Shown here one piece after another: positions 21,161-22,030 of a stretch of DNA of 22,030 nucleotides (within the stretch, counting starts at the first letter, position 1; the number at the start of each line of letters is the position of its first letter). This DNA comes from HK-STAS-PATE-2 sp035906575 (GTDB taxonomy: Bacteria > Patescibacteriota > Patescibacteriia > 2-12-FULL-60-25): assembly GCA_035906575.1 (NCBI GenBank), contig JAMIEW010000052.1, forward strand, positions 1 through 22,030, written 5' to 3'. The notes beneath the pieces were generated by a model. It was not told the origin of the DNA and did no database searches. It saw only the letters and a program-made list of their open reading frames with translations. The position numbers and the translations under genes were made by a program.

Positions 21161-21186
21161 TCATTTATGCATTCGTCCGCTAAAGT
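21158..21186 (+). promoter_or_regulatory. Candidate ftsH promoter
   Basis: TTTTCA, 17 nt, TAAAGT, then 12 nt to the ATG. The leader would be about 5-6 nt and has no Shine-Dalgarno. Confidence 0.4.
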
Positions 21187-21198
21187 CCCCTCATCGCT

Positions 21199-22030
21199 AT
21201 GAATTCTACTACTCGCAATATCTTGATCATGGTCGGTGCCGTTGTGCTTATTGCCGTCGGCCTGGCTTCGGTATCCCTCAAAGAACAAGCAACTCTCGAC
21301 ATGGCCGGCTTCGCTAATAAGGTCGCCGCCAATGAAGTAAAAGAGGTTTCGGTTGAAGGCACCAAAATGACGGTTACCTTGAACGATGGCTCAAAAGTTA
21401 CGGTCAATAAAGAATCCGGCTTGGCCGTACCTGAACTTCTTCAGAGCTATGGTGTGGACGCCGAAAAAGCCCGCGCTATCAAAACCGAGGTCAAACAACC
21501 TTCAGGCGCCAGCCTTTGGGGCAGCCTTCTTTTGCAGACGCTTTTGCCAGTGCTCTTGATTGGCGTCTTGATGTTCTTTTTCTTTCGCCAAGTCCAAAAC
21601 CAAAACAATAAAGCCGCAAGCTTTGGCCAATCCACCGCTCGCGAGCTCGACCCAACCAAAGACAAAGTCACGTTCAAAGACGTTGCTGGCGTTCGCGAAG
21701 CAAAACAAGAACTTGAAGAAGTCGTAGAGTTTTTAAAACAACCAGATAAATTCTCAAAGCTTGGCGCAAAGATCCCAAAAGGCGTCTTGCTTATGGGTGG
21801 CCCTGGTACCGGTAAGACCTTACTCGCCCGCGCTGTCGCTGGTGAAGCAGATGTACCGTTCTTGCACATGAGCGGTTCGGAGTTTGTTGAAATGTTTGTC
21901 GGTGTCGGTGCTTCACGTGTTCGCGATCTTTTCTCGAAGGCAAAAAAGTCTGCACCATGTATCATCTTCATTGATGAAATCGACGCCGTCGGTCGCCAAC
22001 GCGGTACCGGTCTCGGTGGTTCACACGATG
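21199..22030 (+). CDS. ftsH: ATP-dependent zinc metalloprotease FtsH, N-terminal part
   Basis: Partial: 277 codons are visible; the protease part lies beyond the window. Membrane helix 8-26, external domain about 30-103, second helix about 109-129, then the AAA+ module: VTFKDVAGVREAKQELEEVVEFLK (157-180), Walker A GGPGTGKT (200-207), substrate pore loop Phe233-Val-Gly235, Walker B IIFIDE (255-260). Family members form a membrane hexamer that pulls damaged or regulatory proteins into a zinc protease chamber. Walker A has Gly201 where Pro is almost universal (GPPGTGKT); the essential Gly and Lys206 remain. The ATG at 21199 is the first in frame giving a proper N-terminal helix. Confidence 0.95.
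   Translation, partial: MNSTTRNILIMVGAVVLIAVGLASVSLKEQATLDMAGFANKVAANEVKEVSVEGTKMTVTLNDGSKVTVNKESGLAVPELLQSYGVDAEKARAIKTEVKQPSGASLWGSLLLQTLLPVLLIGVLMFFFFRQVQNQNNKAASFGQSTARELDPTKDKVTFKDVAGVREAKQELEEVVEFLKQPDKFSKLGAKIPKGVLLMGGPGTGKTLLARAVAGEADVPFLHMSGSEFVEMFVGVGASRVRDLFSKAKKSAPCIIFIDEIDAVGRQRGTGLGGSHD

Noticed and set aside
1..22030. CRISPR array, phage genes, insertion sequence or restriction system
   Set aside because: No regular spaced repeats, transposase, capsid or nuclease/methylase pair was seen; the only recombinase looks like housekeeping Xer.

Overview
The window reads as part of a candidate-phyla-radiation (Patescibacteria, probably Parcubacteria-type) genome using the standard code: TGA works as a stop in several intact genes. 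The assignment rests on a secreted protein carrying a surface-domain type I know from Patescibacteria, short four-domain S1 and S1-adjacent gene order, many starts without a Shine-Dalgarno sequence, and small genes of no recognisable family. The phylum call is an inference, not a phylogeny.

Layout. 1-797 (-) is a secreted surface protein cut by the window edge. 863-9381 is an AT-richer accessory block: an alpha/beta hydrolase, a GC-rich Cys/His protein of the GRDP-like family, a Nudix hydrolase overlapping an unknown gene, a P-loop kinase broken by a one-base frameshift, a tiny membrane protein, an intact P-loop kinase lying between two imperfect direct repeats, and a four-gene copper operon (csoR, copA, an HMA-DsbD-like membrane protein, a cupredoxin-like protein) behind a perfect 32-bp CsoR-type operator. 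tRNA-His(GTG) borders this block.

9473-22030 is mainly housekeeping and envelope: tRNA-His, pyrH with a small membrane protein, a methyltransferase, a stomatin-like SPFH protein and a polytopic membrane protein, tRNA-Arg(TCT), a xerC/D-membrane protein-mazG operon, a divergent polysaccharide cluster (initiating sugar transferase plus two GT4 glycosyltransferases), an unknown helical protein, a four-S1-domain protein (rpsA-like) and the N-terminal half of ftsH.

The most interesting features are non-coding. (1) The S1 gene has a good sigma70 promoter about 150 nt upstream, a structured leader, and a terminator-like hairpin with a U tract ending about 10 nt before the ATG, which suggests an attenuator. 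(2) Four genes have a -10 box exactly 6 nt before the ATG, so they are predicted to be leaderless, whereas pyrH keeps a classical leader with a strong Shine-Dalgarno. (3) A 154-nt element between the S1 gene and its divergent neighbour folds into a 16-bp closing helix around four hairpins, and a degenerate relative lies before ftsH.
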